A DNA stretch of 64,000 bases from Gnetum montanum. Lineage: Eukaryota > Streptophyta > Gnetopsida > Gnetales > Gnetaceae. Each line of letters begins with the position of its first letter. Positions within the stretch are counted from its first letter, which is position 1. Where the stretch lies: assembly GCA_015680685.1 (NCBI GenBank), contig MNCI01020127.1, positions 642,511 to 706,510 of the forward strand, in the 5' to 3' direction. The notes below the pieces were generated by a model. The model was not told the DNA's origin. It saw only the letters and a program-made list of their open reading frames with translations, and made no database searches. Position numbers and translations under genes: made by a program. Shown here in pieces: positions 32,622 through 42,556 of the stretch.

Positions 32622-34200
32622 ATAAACAAGTTTATAGTTAAAATGAACAATGACAAATGTGTGGTGTTTTGTGGTATATTTGGATCAAATAATTTTGTTG
32701 AATGGATTAACATGCTACTCCAATTTTTGGAACAAAGAAGAAAAAACAAAAAAAATAAAATAAAATTCCAGAATAGTTAATAAAACTTTAACAACATATA
32801 AGAATAGGAAAAAGGAAAACATAATAGAAAATAAATTAATTTCATTTAGTTGAAAATACAAGGACAAATCTATTCCATGCTTTAAAAATGCTTGCTCCAA
32901 AATGTCATTGGTATCTAATGAATCAAATGATATATATCACCAAGTTAGTTAGTACGTGTCTTAGGTTTCAATTAGAGTAGAATATTATAGTTGACCATAG
33001 TCTTGGCTTCATGCAAAGACCATTTTGCTTCCTAGTTATGATTTTGTACTTGAGCATGGGGTCTTAACAGTACGATAACTATTGAGTTTTAAAAATGTAT
33101 ATTTATCATTTTTGTGTAACTATATTAGATGAGCATCTAACTTCCTGTGAGTTTGCTTATGGTATCATAATGAAAATTAACAAATACATGTTAGCAGCCT
33201 CAACTATAAACCACAAATTGTATAATGTCAAACCTACTAAAAACCACATGAATACTCAATATTAATTGCTCTTTTAAAAGTTAGGAATACCTTGTCCACA
33301 TGTTCTTTCGAAGGCTTAGTTTATATTATAACCTTCTAAAAGATTGAAACATGTGTTACAAATACAATATTTTGACCATTTTTATAGTTCAATAGTATCA
33401 ACTGTTAAGCATATTTTAGTATTATAAAGTTTGAAATTTGCATTTCACTTTAAAATCGACATTTCACTGACTTTTCAACACAATAAGCTTCACAAACAAT
33501 AAATATCTTTAAGAAAATTAAAGATAAACCTACCAAATATTTTTGAGGAATAATAATATAAAGAAAATGATGGAAAGTGCATGTGATATGCTTAGTTTAA
33601 GAATCCTATTTCTTGATATTCTATTTTGTTTATCAATATTCAGCAATTGGAGAAGATTGCAATAAATTTAAGCATCTAACAAATATATTTCCCTAGTAAA
33701 ATTCAAAGTTACCGACGTGTTTAACTAATTATTAGAAAAGGAATGGAAACTTTTTTTTCACAGGCTTTTAAACATAATACAGAACCTGCAAATAAATTAT
33801 AAAAAAATTTCCAGATTGGTTTTACATTGTAATTTAACAATTATGATCTTTTAGAAATTTAATGGAATCTGTAAAACCTGTTGATGTTATGTATAAGAAA
33901 AAGAAATACTGAAATGTAACCACTGGACAGTTATGAGTGAAAATGAACCGAGAAACTCGTCCAAGCAATTTTGATTCAATGCTAGGTTTCACTTACATCT
34001 TTTAATTTGCTAACTAGCCTTGCACGTTGATTTACTTGCACTATTTGGATTTTTGTTCATTACTGATTTTGTTTCGGACAGGTGTAAAAACACGTGGCAC
34101 ACTGGCAATTCATGACAACACAAGGAAGCAGGGGAAGTATAACAGGCAAGATTGCAATATAAATTAATAATAGAAAAAGGGTTGAGAGCCACAGGGAAAT
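32622..34200. other. AT-rich upstream region of the helicase gene
   Basis: No LTR end, coding frame or RNA gene is recognised. G+C content rises from about 34000 toward the gene. Confidence 0.5.
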
Positions 34201-34225
34201 ATTGGTGCTACGCAGAATTTGCATG

Positions 34226-34235
34226 CTATATATAC
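34226..34235 (+). promoter_or_regulatory. Probable TATA box of the helicase gene
   Basis: ctatatatac stands alone in the composition-shift zone. Transcription would start near 34260, giving a 5' leader of about 500-600 bases before the main start codon. Confidence 0.5.
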
Positions 34236-34301
34236 GAGTTCAGCCACAGTACAGTACTATCAACCGTGTGTGCGTACAACCTCGAGTATTACAGAGACAG
34301 A

Positions 34302-34445
34302 ATGGCTGAGGAGTGTGGACTGTGGAGGCGTTTTTGGTCTTTCTGGTCACTTCTCCGAAGACAGAGTTTCCTTCCTTTAACGGGAAGATCTTCTTGTTCC
34401 AGCATCTTCACACCAGCACAGGCATCGCTAGTTCTGCACCACTGA
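34302..34445 (+). CDS. Upstream ORF (47 aa) in the helicase leader
   Basis: ATG in good context (cagaATGGct) opens 47 codons starting MAEECGLWRRFW and ending at a TGA, inside the predicted transcript and upstream of the helicase ORF. The sequence is not repetitive. It may be a regulatory uORF. It could instead be part of a first exon, because splice-acceptor-like sequences (tttactttcccag at 34780-34792 and ttcatctcacag at 34819-34830) lie at the start of the helicase ORF. Confidence 0.35.
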   Translation: MAEECGLWRRFWSFWSLLRRQSFLPLTGRSSCSSIFTPAQASLVLHH

Positions 34446-34765
34446 AACCACATTTATGGTATCTCAATCACACAATTCCAAGTGTACAAGGACATGGTTG
34501 CCCATCCATTTCAGAAACTCCTCGTACGAGCTAGCTAGCTAGTCATAATCCGCTTGTATTTCTCCATTCCAATCAAGACCTGGTTTTAAGAGTTGCCGAC
34601 TCGAAAGCCTAGTTCGTTCCTTCATCGCATGGAAATGACATCTGGAAATTAAAGAGTTCCGGGATTTTAGCGATCTTGTCGACACGCGGAAGAATTTTCT
34701 GAAAACCGTACGTCCGTGATCCTCCTCGCGGACACGAGCCACAATTAAGAACTACGGAGTCTTCC

Positions 34766-37306
34766 ATGAATCCGATCTGGTTTACTTTCCCAGTATGGAG
34801 GATGGTAATGCATTTGCCTTCATCTCACAGAAGCAGAAGCAGAGCCAACACTAGAACAATGGCGGTTGATTTCAGAGATCTTTCTGTAGTACCAAGCCCC
34901 TCATCAGATATAGTGTTGCAGAACCGCGAGGATGTGCCAAGGAATCGGATTGGGGAGCCTTATGCGGACGCTGTGCAGTATTTGGAGACGCAGTTCAGAC
35001 TGCTCAGAGAAGATCTGCTCTCGCCCTATCGGGATGCCATTATCGCCCTCTCAAGCGGCCTCCCCTGCCCGGACGACATCGAAATGTATAGCAACGTCAC
35101 CTTGCTTGGCCTGGCAGCCGGCTCCGATGGAATCGAACTCCGCATCAAATTGGAAGGTCGAGAAGACGTGAAGTGGGACAATACCCGCCTGCTCATGTGC
35201 AATTCTCTGCTCTGTCTCTCCACCGACGATTTCCAAACTTTCTCTTTCGCGGTCGTCTCCAGTCGCAGCATCAAAGCTCTGGAAAAGCACAGCAGCCTCG
35301 GCATCCGGCTGTTGCAGAACCCGGAGGAGGAGCTTCTGTACGAATCTCTGAGATGTGCGCATACACAGCGCAGGAAGCTCAAATTCAGCATGTTCGAGAG
35401 CCGCAGCTCGTTTCTGGATGCATACGTTCATGCTCTGCGCAACCTGCAGAGACCCCACATGGAGAAACTCCGTTTTCTGCCAAATTTCATGGCTCTGGAA
35501 TCGGCCGTGGAGGACGCGGATGCCGGTTTCGTGGATTGGAAGGGCTTCTGCGCGGGCCTGGATGAGACGCAGGCAGAAGCAGTTCGCCATGGAGTCACCA
35601 AGAGTCTGGCACTCATCCAGGGCCCGCCCGGCACCGGCAAAACTTTCACGGCGCTTAGAATCATGCGGGCATTGTTGGCCGCGAAACCCAGAAGCAAGGC
35701 GCCTGTTCTGGTCGTATGTTATACGAACAGAGCGCTGGATCAGTTCCTGGAAGGCGTTTACGAGTTCGAGAAGAGCCTGGTCCGCATGGGTTCTGCTTCG
35801 CAGAGCCGGGTCCTGTCCCGTCGCTGCTTCCAGCGCGTTTTCCGGAAGAAAACCGTTGCGCAGAGCCTCAAATTCGATGCGTCCCTGGCCGCAGCTTCCC
35901 GGCGCTCAGCTGCGTCCTCGTTCTTTCTGAAACGGATTTCCGGGTTCCGGTCCGCGGAAGAGCTGTCTGCCTACGCCAAAGATTACGACGACGCGTGCGT
36001 GGAATGGAAGCAGAAGATCTCTGCAAAGCATGGCTTCATTTTACAGAGATTCAGGGTTGTGGGCATGACTGCCACTTTCGCTGCCAGAAACCATGAACTG
36101 TTGCAGGCTCTGGCGCCGCAGATCATGATTGTGGAGGAAGCGGCACACGTCACGGAGGCTCAGCTCGTGGGTTGCTTCGTTCCTTCCCTGCAACGGCTTG
36201 TTCTCGTGGGCGACCACCTGCAACTTCGGCCCCCGGTGGCCTGCTACAGTCTCGCCAAAACCCACAACCTGGACGTCTCCCTCTTCGAAAAGCTCGTGCT
36301 CAACGGCCTCGAATATAGGACTCTGGCAGTCCAGAGACGCATGCGGCCGCAGATTTCTTCACTCGTATCTGGGTTCTACGCCAATCAGCTCCGAGACCAT
36401 CATTCTGTGAAAGATTTTCCGCGAGTCACAGGCATGGCCGATGATGTTTTGTTTATCGATCATGGATACCCGGAGGAGAAAAAAGCAGCAGGAGCAGGAG
36501 AAGAAGGTGATGGAGGTCGTTTGTCGCGGAGAAATCCAATGGAGGCACGCATGGTGGTTCGCCTCTGTCATTATCTTGTGCAATTCTGCGCCTACGATGC
36601 CTCCGATGTCACGGTTCTGTGCATGTACAGAGCACAGGTGGACATCATTCTGGCAAGGCTGCGTTCCATTTTCTTGGCCCAGTTCTCGGACAAGAACGAC
36701 CAGGAGCGCCTCGTCCCCAGGGTGAGGAGCGTGGATGAGTTTCAGGGCGAGGAAAGCAAAATCATTCTGCTGTCTTTGGTCCGGAATTTCTCAGAGAAAT
36801 CGCGTTCCTCGCGCGGCATCGGATTCCTGGGCAGCGCGAACAGAGTCTGTGTGGCCTTGTCCCGTGCCAGACATGGGCTCTATATCTTCGGAAACGCTCA
36901 GCTTCTGCGCGAAAGCTCTGAAATCTGGACTGAAGTAATTGACGATGGTGGAATGGTGATCCGTGAAACTGCGGCCAAATTGGTGTGTCCGAAGCATCCG
37001 ACGGAGGAATTTGAGTGGAAGATCATGGAAGATGATTCGGGACCTGCGAATTTCTGCAGACGTACGTGCGACGAGATGCGGCATTGTGGGCACCTGTGCC
37101 GAGTGAAATGCCCGCAGCACCGATTCGGCCATGACAGTGACGAAGGGGAATTGCAGGAGGAGTCATCCAAGTGCAGGGAGATATGTGGAAAGTCTGTGAG
37201 AGGCTGCAACCATCCCTGTGTTAGAATTTGTCACTTCGGTAAGAAATGCCCCGCCTGTGCGCTGTGCAGGTCTCCCCGGAAATGCTGGCGCCCGAGATTT
37301 CGTTAA
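34766..37306 (+). CDS. SF1 helicase with NF-X1-type zinc fingers (ZNFX1/Hrr1-like)
   Basis: 846 uninterrupted codons. Helicase motifs appear in order: Walker A GPPGTGKT (residues 286-293), VLVVCYTNRALDQF (314-327), motif II VEEAAHV (456-462, the EEAA form typical of the ZNFX1/Hrr1 branch of UPF1-like enzymes), motif III LVGDHLQLRPP (480-490), VDEFQGEE (656-663) and VALSRARHGLYIFGN (696-710). From residue 764 Cys and His repeat as in NF-X1 fingers (RHCGHLCRVKCPQH, GCNHPCVRICHFGKKCPACALC). Known relatives bind RNA and act in RNA silencing or antiviral defence. That role here is inference. The protein likely unwinds RNA using ATP. A second Met at residue 32 (34859, MAVDFRDL) follows acceptor-like sequences and may be the real start. 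The finger array is shorter than in ZNFX1. CAG|GTCTCC at 37267-37274 could be a splice donor, so the last residues (SPRKCWRPRFR) are uncertain. G+C is far higher than in the flanks. Confidence 0.9.
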   Translation: MNPIWFTFPVWRMVMHLPSSHRSRSRANTRTMAVDFRDLSVVPSPSSDIVLQNREDVPRNRIGEPYADAVQYLETQFRLLREDLLSPYRDAIIALSSGLPCPDDIEMYSNVTLLGLAAGSDGIELRIKLEGREDVKWDNTRLLMCNSLLCLSTDDFQTFSFAVVSSRSIKALEKHSSLGIRLLQNPEEELLYESLRCAHTQRRKLKFSMFESRSSFLDAYVHALRNLQRPHMEKLRFLPNFMALESAVEDADAGFVDWKGFCAGLDETQAEAVRHGVTKSLALIQGPPGTGKTFTALRIMRALLAAKPRSKAPVLVVCYTNRALDQFLEGVYEFEKSLVRMGSASQSRVLSRRCFQRVFRKKTVAQSLKFDASLAAASRRSAASSFFLKRISGFRSAEELSAYAKDYDDACVEWKQKISAKHGFILQRFRVVGMTATFAARNHELLQALAPQIMIVEEAAHVTEAQLVGCFVPSLQRLVLVGDHLQLRPPVACYSLAKTHNLDVSLFEKLVLNGLEYRTLAVQRRMRPQISSLVSGFYANQLRDHHSVKDFPRVTGMADDVLFIDHGYPEEKKAAGAGEEGDGGRLSRRNPMEARMVVRLCHYLVQFCAYDASDVTVLCMYRAQVDIILARLRSIFLAQFSDKNDQERLVPRVRSVDEFQGEESKIILLSLVRNFSEKSRSSRGIGFLGSANRVCVALSRARHGLYIFGNAQLLRESSEIWTEVIDDGGMVIRETAAKLVCPKHPTEEFEWKIMEDDSGPANFCRRTCDEMRHCGHLCRVKCPQHRFGHDSDEGELQEESSKCREICGKSVRGCNHPCVRICHFGKKCPACALCRSPRKCWRPRFR

Positions 37307-38244
37307 TGGCATGTGCCGAGTTATCTCGGTTTTCAGTACATGGGAATGGATCTTCGAGTTCCTGGTACTGTTGCTGCATGAAAATGGAGGTGCATTTTCC
37401 CAGGTTTGGTTTCATCACATGGTTTTTCTTGTAATCGTGAATAACTACTGTTGGTTTCCAGTTTTGGGATGATAACTGTAATTTGCAATTTTGCTCTTCG
37501 TCTCGCTTGTCTTGAATGGCAATTGCAGTTCCAACGACTAGTGCTCACAGAAACCTGACAACGTGCTGCGGGTTGCTAATTTTGCATCCCTGTTACTGTT
37601 ACCGTTGAATGTTGTATTTTTGGATTTTTGTATACCATGCCTTGTCTTGGCATGAGTAGGGCAAACATTTAAGAACGTTAATCACGTTTAAATTTAAATG
37701 GGTCATTTGAATTATTAATTTTGATGCTTTGGTAAACCAACATGTTTAACCTTTAATCGAAGCGAGAGATTGCACACTCAAATTAGTTAACGAGGCAAGT
37801 TACAGGTTTCTTTTAACATTTAATGATCTAATTATTTTAAAACATATTTATATTTATATTTGTCATTGTGGTTTGCATGTTAAAAGGTTTTTTAACATAT
37901 AATGATTGAACATTCTAAATATTCTACATTTAATTACAAATAAACTATTTTAAATGAGGTACTTTATTAGAATTAAACTTATAACTTGTAAAATGCAGTT
38001 CATATGCTTTAAGAAACAAGTCACTTGTCTTGATCTCATCTACTTGGCCTATGCCATTGTATTTGTAGTTAATATGTTTAAGAACTTTGGTAAAAATGAT
38101 CTTTATCCCTCTTTTCATCAAAATTGAAATCAAAACTAAAAATTTTATTACATCAGTATACTCTTGGGATCTATTGCACAAAATAAATGTACATGCTATG
38201 AGTTTTGAAAACATCATTAGGAGTTACCAAATGTTCTTGGTAAC
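37307..38244. other. 3' flank of the helicase gene
   Basis: G+C falls steadily after the stop codon. tttcag at about 37331-37336 is acceptor-like. The first 350 bases probably include the 3' UTR. No canonical AATAAA is seen, and there is no poly(A) tract or direct repeat that would mark a retrocopy. The rest is AT-rich without features up to the LTR of element D. Confidence 0.45.
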
Positions 38245-39339
38245 TGTTGATGCATAAATTTTGGTCACATCAACATTGGGAAAGAAAACTCGTTTTAGGA
38301 GACTATTGTCTAGGGTGCCTCCCGTATGGGTTCGGAAACCCAAAAATAGTCTCAGTTGGAGAGGGTTATGTGGTCTTTTGAAAATAGTAAACCAAACCAA
38401 AGAAATCAAGATTTAAAGTGAATGAATCTGAATTTAAATTGAATAACTGTCTCAAAGTTGAGAATACAATAAGTAACTAAAATAAATGAATTTTCCTTGA
38501 TCTTGTTGATGTTGTGGATCCATGATTGCCAATGGTGTCCACTGCTGGGCAAAAAGACTGTGATCATCAGGAAAGAGGGAAAGAGAGAGAGAGAGAAAAA
38601 GAGATTGCCCACCGCAGTTCACATAGGGTAGCAATTGCGGTCCTCAAAGCCTGCTGTCGTTTACTACCTTTTTTGCACTGCCGTAGAGAGGAAGATCGTT
38701 TACCCACGTTTGCACCACCGTGACAAGCTCCTACCGTCGTTGAGAAGACCCACAAGAATCCGATTTTGAGTTGTTGGCTCCTACCTTTGACCCTCTTTGA
38801 AGATCAACTAGAAGCCTGTAAAAAAAGAAGAGAAAAGAGGAAACTGCTACTTAGTGGAGAGGAATCTGCCCCCTTAGACTGATAGCTAGAGCCTATTTTT
38901 GGGACCTCTCCTTCCTCATCCCTAGAGGTCCCCTTTAGACTCCATTTTATAGCCATTGCGGTTATCTATAATGATGTCTACGTTCTCTAATTTAAGTGCT
39001 CACTATGTCCATAACTTCTGAAACATCTGCCATTCATGTCCAAAACTGCCACCACTAATGATTGTAACTATCGCTATTAATGATTGTAACTATCGCCATT
39101 AATGATTGTAACCGTTATCATTAATGATTGTAACTATCGCCATTAATGATCGTAATTGTTACCATTAATGATTGTAACTATCGCCATTAATGATTGTAAT
39201 TGTTACCATTAATGATGACCATCACCTAATAGTTTAAATTCCCACTACTCGCATGATTTTTATCGTGGTTATTAAGGGAGAGAAATAGAAACGTTGATAA
39301 TCATGGCCCCATGTGAACATGGGAGTGTTGACATCAACA
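38245..39339 (-). repeat. 3' LTR of element D
   Basis: 1095 bp. On the minus strand a TATA box (ggctataaaatgg) lies at about 38942-38954 and a CT-rich tract (GA on plus) at 38573-38605. The U3 minisatellite is at 39047-39217. The polypurine tract on the minus strand, aaaagtttgggggctaag, ends at 39340. Confidence 0.85.
39047..39217 (-). repeat. Minisatellite of 22-23-nt units in U3 of D
   Basis: About eight tandem units, each containing attaatgatYgtaa, alternating between variants ending actatcg and ttgtta. The 5' LTR remnant at 55707 keeps two units of the same repeat, so the array predates insertion. Confidence 0.9.
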
Positions 39340-40676
39340 CTTAGCCCCCAAACTTTTAATTGCATGCGAGTGCAAGGAACAAGACCGCAAAAATTTTAAA
39401 ATGATGTAATAGGTAGAGAATCACGAACATCACAACATAAGCAAATGGAAACTTCAAAGTAAATTATATTAACCGAAACATGATTAAAATAACCAAATAA
39501 TCAAAAGAGAACTAGACGTGGGCCACCCAAACGACACCATCTTATTTAATCAAACTCTAAATATATAATTTTANTCAAACGACACCATCTTATTTAATCA
39601 AACTCTAAATATATAATTTTATTATTTTAACTACATATCTCTATATATAATTAAAATATAATTATGATTTCTTTCCCAATCTTCTTACAAAGTAAAAGCC
39701 AACAACATGTGGACTACTTTGAGCACAAGACACATACTAAACTTAATGAGGAGGATAGGCTCATATCAGATTGTGGCTAGTCACAACTTTCAAATTTTTC
39801 CTTGTAACTTTTTTTTTTTTGAAAATAGGTTTAAAAGGGGAAATGGAGGTTAGGGTAAGGATAGCCGCCGAACCCCATCACACTTAAGAACTTATTACAC
39901 TACCAATGAACATGGTCCTCATTCATTTTTTTTTCTTTTTGAGGAAACTTTGCCCATGGTGTACTTTATTCTTAAAGTAGGAATTCCAACATGAGTCTAG
40001 CCAATTAGCTGCACTGCCAGTGAACACGGTCCTCATTCTTTTTTTTTTCCTTTTGAGGAAACTTTGCCCATGGTGCAGTTCAACCATCGTGTATGTGTCT
40101 TTATTTACGATTTGATAGCATCATAGCAGGTCTCCTGGGTGGCTAAAGGTTCTCCAGTGGAGATGAACACTCTTCACCTCATTGTTCACAGGGTAACTAT
40201 GGATCATCACACTTGAGAGCTAGGGCTTATGAGAAGGAAAATGGGATTTTCCAAGGTCACCTAGTGATTATGGCTAACCCTTCTCCAACATCACTAATCC
40301 TACACTCACATGATCATGATGATTACATGATAAGTTAGCACAAATCTCATGCTCCATAATCCAACATAACTATAGAAACTAAAACCTTGAAAAAGACTAG
40401 GAAGAATCAAAGCATTATTGAAATATATAGTATAAGAGATATTTTATGTAATAGTACTAGGAAATATTATATAAAGCATTATATTAACATTATTTTCAAT
40501 GGTGCTCTGATGACCCAACACCTAGTAACTCAAAAGACCATAATGATTATTAAAATCATATGCAAAGCAAAAATCAAAACAAAATGCCAAGAAAGAAATG
40601 ATGGAAGTGCAAAGAAAATATGCAAATGCAACTATATACAAATGAAATGCATGGTGAAGAGGAAGAAAACATGCAA
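39340..40676 (-). other. Polypurine tract and 3' non-coding region of D
   Basis: No coding sequence. It contains the assembly join at 39574 and a direct duplication of a T-rich block (ttgaggaaactttgcccatggtg at about 39938-39960 and 40055-40077, each preceded by cggtcctcatt-like sequence and a T run). The 97-codon plus-strand open stretch (40387-40680) is AT-driven chance. Confidence 0.55.
39528..39621. repeat. 46-bp exact duplication flanking an N (assembly seam)
   Basis: The 46 bases at 39528-39573 recur at 39576-39621, separated by N (39574) and one T. Identical overlapping ends on both sides of an unknown base are what two unmerged contig ends look like. Confidence 0.85.
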
Positions 40677-41594
40677 CTAAGAATCTACTAGGTGTCCACG
40701 TGGGGCACCTGAGTAGAAATGCTTCAAATGAAATGCATTAAAATTTTTATGTAACCTACATCCTTGCAAATCAGCAATTTTATATACATTGGGGCCAACA
40801 ACCTCTTTAATTTGGAATGGGCCTGACCACATAGAAGAGTACTTACCTTGAAGATTTGCTTGGTCAAATGTTCTACCTTTTTCCGAGACTAGGTCTCCTA
40901 TCTTAAAGACTTCACCAATGTGCTTCGTGTCAAGACGTTGTTTTACAATTTGTTGATGCTCAAGATTATGAAAATCAAGACCTAATATTAACTTGCTTGT
41001 ATCAAGTCTTTCTTTGAGATAAGTTTCAATGATAGGTTTAGGTCTTGGTGGGACATTAGATATAACCTTTCTAGGAGAATGTTCCATGGATGTGTTGTTA
41101 AAACTTAGCACACCTGCAAATGTTTTAAAAGGTAAGGTTTTACTTACATCTTTATCTTCCCCTAAAGGTGGTGGATCACTTAGATGACATCCATCGTATT
41201 GTTGATAAGGCAAGGTATCTCCATAGCTTTCTTCACATTCTCTAGAACTTTGATAGGATTGGGTGGAATCTACATGAGAGACATGATTTATTTTTGTAAT
41301 TCCACTCACATAGTCATTTTCAACATGTTCACTGCCCTCAATCTTAATAACCCCAACATAAAGATTAGTGTCTTGATCTTCCAAAGATTGATTTTGTTGA
41401 TCCAAGACTGTAACTACTTGTTTGTTCAAGGGTTCTCGAGGTATAGTCATGTATTCAGATTTTCCTCTGATAGGGATTAATAGCTCTGAGAAATTTGACC
41501 TAAAGAAGCCCCCAAACTTGGCTCCAAAAGTCCTAGATAAGAGTACACCATAGGTAGGTGACATGTCAACTACTAGAATATATCTGTGTAACAT
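40677..41594 (-). CDS. Protease end fused to integrase C-terminal tail (element D)
   Basis: 305 uninterrupted codons. Residues 8-60 continue a retropepsin: MSPTYGVLLSRTFGAKFGG parallels the conserved end of gypsy proteases. Residues 60-200 are a polar linker of unknown function. Residues about 227-300 are the integrase C-terminal tail (VFKIGDLVSEKGR, LQGKYSSMWSGPFQIKEV, NAFHLKHFYSG), which in full elements lies about 1000 codons later. Reverse transcriptase, RNase H and the integrase core appear to have been removed. The start of the protease is in the adjacent frame (41573-42022), overlapping by about 20 bases, so there is either a -1 shift or an ordinary frameshift mutation. Confidence 0.7.
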   Translation of the reverse strand: MLHRYILVVDMSPTYGVLLSRTFGAKFGGFFRSNFSELLIPIRGKSEYMTIPREPLNKQVVTVLDQQNQSLEDQDTNLYVGVIKIEGSEHVENDYVSGITKINHVSHVDSTQSYQSSRECEESYGDTLPYQQYDGCHLSDPPPLGEDKDVSKTLPFKTFAGVLSFNNTSMEHSPRKVISNVPPRPKPIIETYLKERLDTSKLILGLDFHNLEHQQIVKQRLDTKHIGEVFKIGDLVSEKGRTFDQANLQGKYSSMWSGPFQIKEVVGPNVYKIADLQGCRLHKNFNAFHLKHFYSGAPRGHLVDS

Positions 41595-42022
41595 GTGAAT
41601 GTAGGGTATTGTTTAAGTTGCACTTTCACTCCTTTTAATGACCCTACTACAAATACATTGGACCCATCAAGTTGAATCACATTTTTCATTTGTGGTATCA
41701 TTTGTGCTTCTAAAGTCTTACATACCTCAAGTGGCATGACACTGACAGTTGCTCCAGAATCCATCAAACAATTGTGAACATTCTTTCCTAAAATAATTAG
41801 AGTTGTTAGGAAAGGAAGTTGCTCTTTCTCACTCATCATGGAATTGTTTACATTTTGTACTGATAATGTGTTAGGACTTTCTGTGAAGTGAACTTGCCTT
41901 TTGAGAATTGCGGATTTTTCTTTTATAGTTTCAGGTGTATGAACTATCTCTTGAACTGCCTCTTTTATTTCGTTAAATTGTAAAAGGTCATACATTGAGA
42001 TGTTAGATTTGGTTTTCTTCAA
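41573..42022 (-). CDS. Aspartic protease N-terminal part of element D
   Basis: 149 open codons. The retropepsin motif CLMDSGATVSVMP lies at about residues 88-100, with a hydrophobic strand before it (TTLIILGKNVHN). The first 80 residues are a charged linker from gag. The domain continues in the shifted frame of the 40677-41594 ORF. The catalytic DSGA is intact. Confidence 0.75.
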   Translation of the reverse strand: MKKTKSNISMYDLLQFNEIKEAVQEIVHTPETIKEKSAILKRQVHFTESPNTLSVQNVNNSMMSEKEQLPFLTTLIILGKNVHNCLMDSGATVSVMPLEVCKTLEAQMIPQMKNVIQLDGSNVFVVGSLKGVKVQLKQYPTFTCYTDIF

Positions 42023-42106
42023 ATCCTCAACTAGATCGTAAGTCTTGTGTTTATTTTTACCTTCTTGTTGAGGTGGAGTTCTTCTAAGTATAGAAGGTGG
42101 GTTTGA

Positions 42107-42550
42107 TTATTGTGGAGCGTTTGTTTGGGATGACCCAATTTGAGTATTTATGTTACTTTGATTAGGAGCTCTTCTGTTTGGAGGAGTGTAAGGGTTAGTC
42201 CTAGTTTGTTGTTGTGGGTTGTTCATAATGTTAGTAAGTCTATGGTAGCAAGCGTTAGGTGGATTGGGGTTGTTTACCATAACTTGCTCCAATGAGAAAA
42301 CCTCTTCATTTTTTGTTTCATGAGATACATTAAAGACCATAATAGGAGGTTTCCCCTTTTTTTGACCTTGGGTGTTGTTGCCATATAATGCTAAAAATTG
42401 GGGACAAATCTTCTTAGAATGTTTCCTAGTGTTATGGAGGCGATAATAATTGTCATTGACTAATGAACCAGGCTTTTCTGGTTGTATAGGACCCTTATTG
42501 TTGTTTTTCTTTAGTTTAACTACTTCGTTGGAAATTTTTTGAAGTGAAGT
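42107..42550 (-). pseudogene. gag nucleocapsid region of element D
   Basis: A zinc-knuckle-like segment reading NYYRLHNTRKHSKKICP lies near 42410-42460. Its first Cys positions are replaced by Tyr or Asn, so the knuckle is damaged. An open stretch of 77 codons (42107-42340), rich in Asn, Pro and Thr, follows. Stops separate it from the capsid part upstream. Confidence 0.5.
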
Positions 42551-42556
42551 TAATAT

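Noticed and set aside
35051-35930. Long open stretches overlapping the helicase gene (179 codons minus, 191 codons plus in another frame)
   Set aside because: They lie wholly inside the GC-rich helicase frame, where stops are rare in all frames, and carry no motifs.
34766-37306. Bacterial or viral origin of the helicase gene because of its high G+C
   Set aside because: The combination of UPF1-type SF1 motifs with NF-X1 fingers is eukaryotic, and there are plant-like promoter and splice-like signals. A phylogeny would be needed to argue for transfer.
39047-39217. CRISPR-like regularly spaced 22-nt repeats
   Set aside because: The units are contiguous with no unique spacers, and they lie inside a plant LTR. 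This is a minisatellite.
40387-40680. 97-codon plus-strand gene in the 3' region of D
   Set aside because: Ile/Lys/Asn-rich translation of AT-rich non-coding DNA, antisense to the element.
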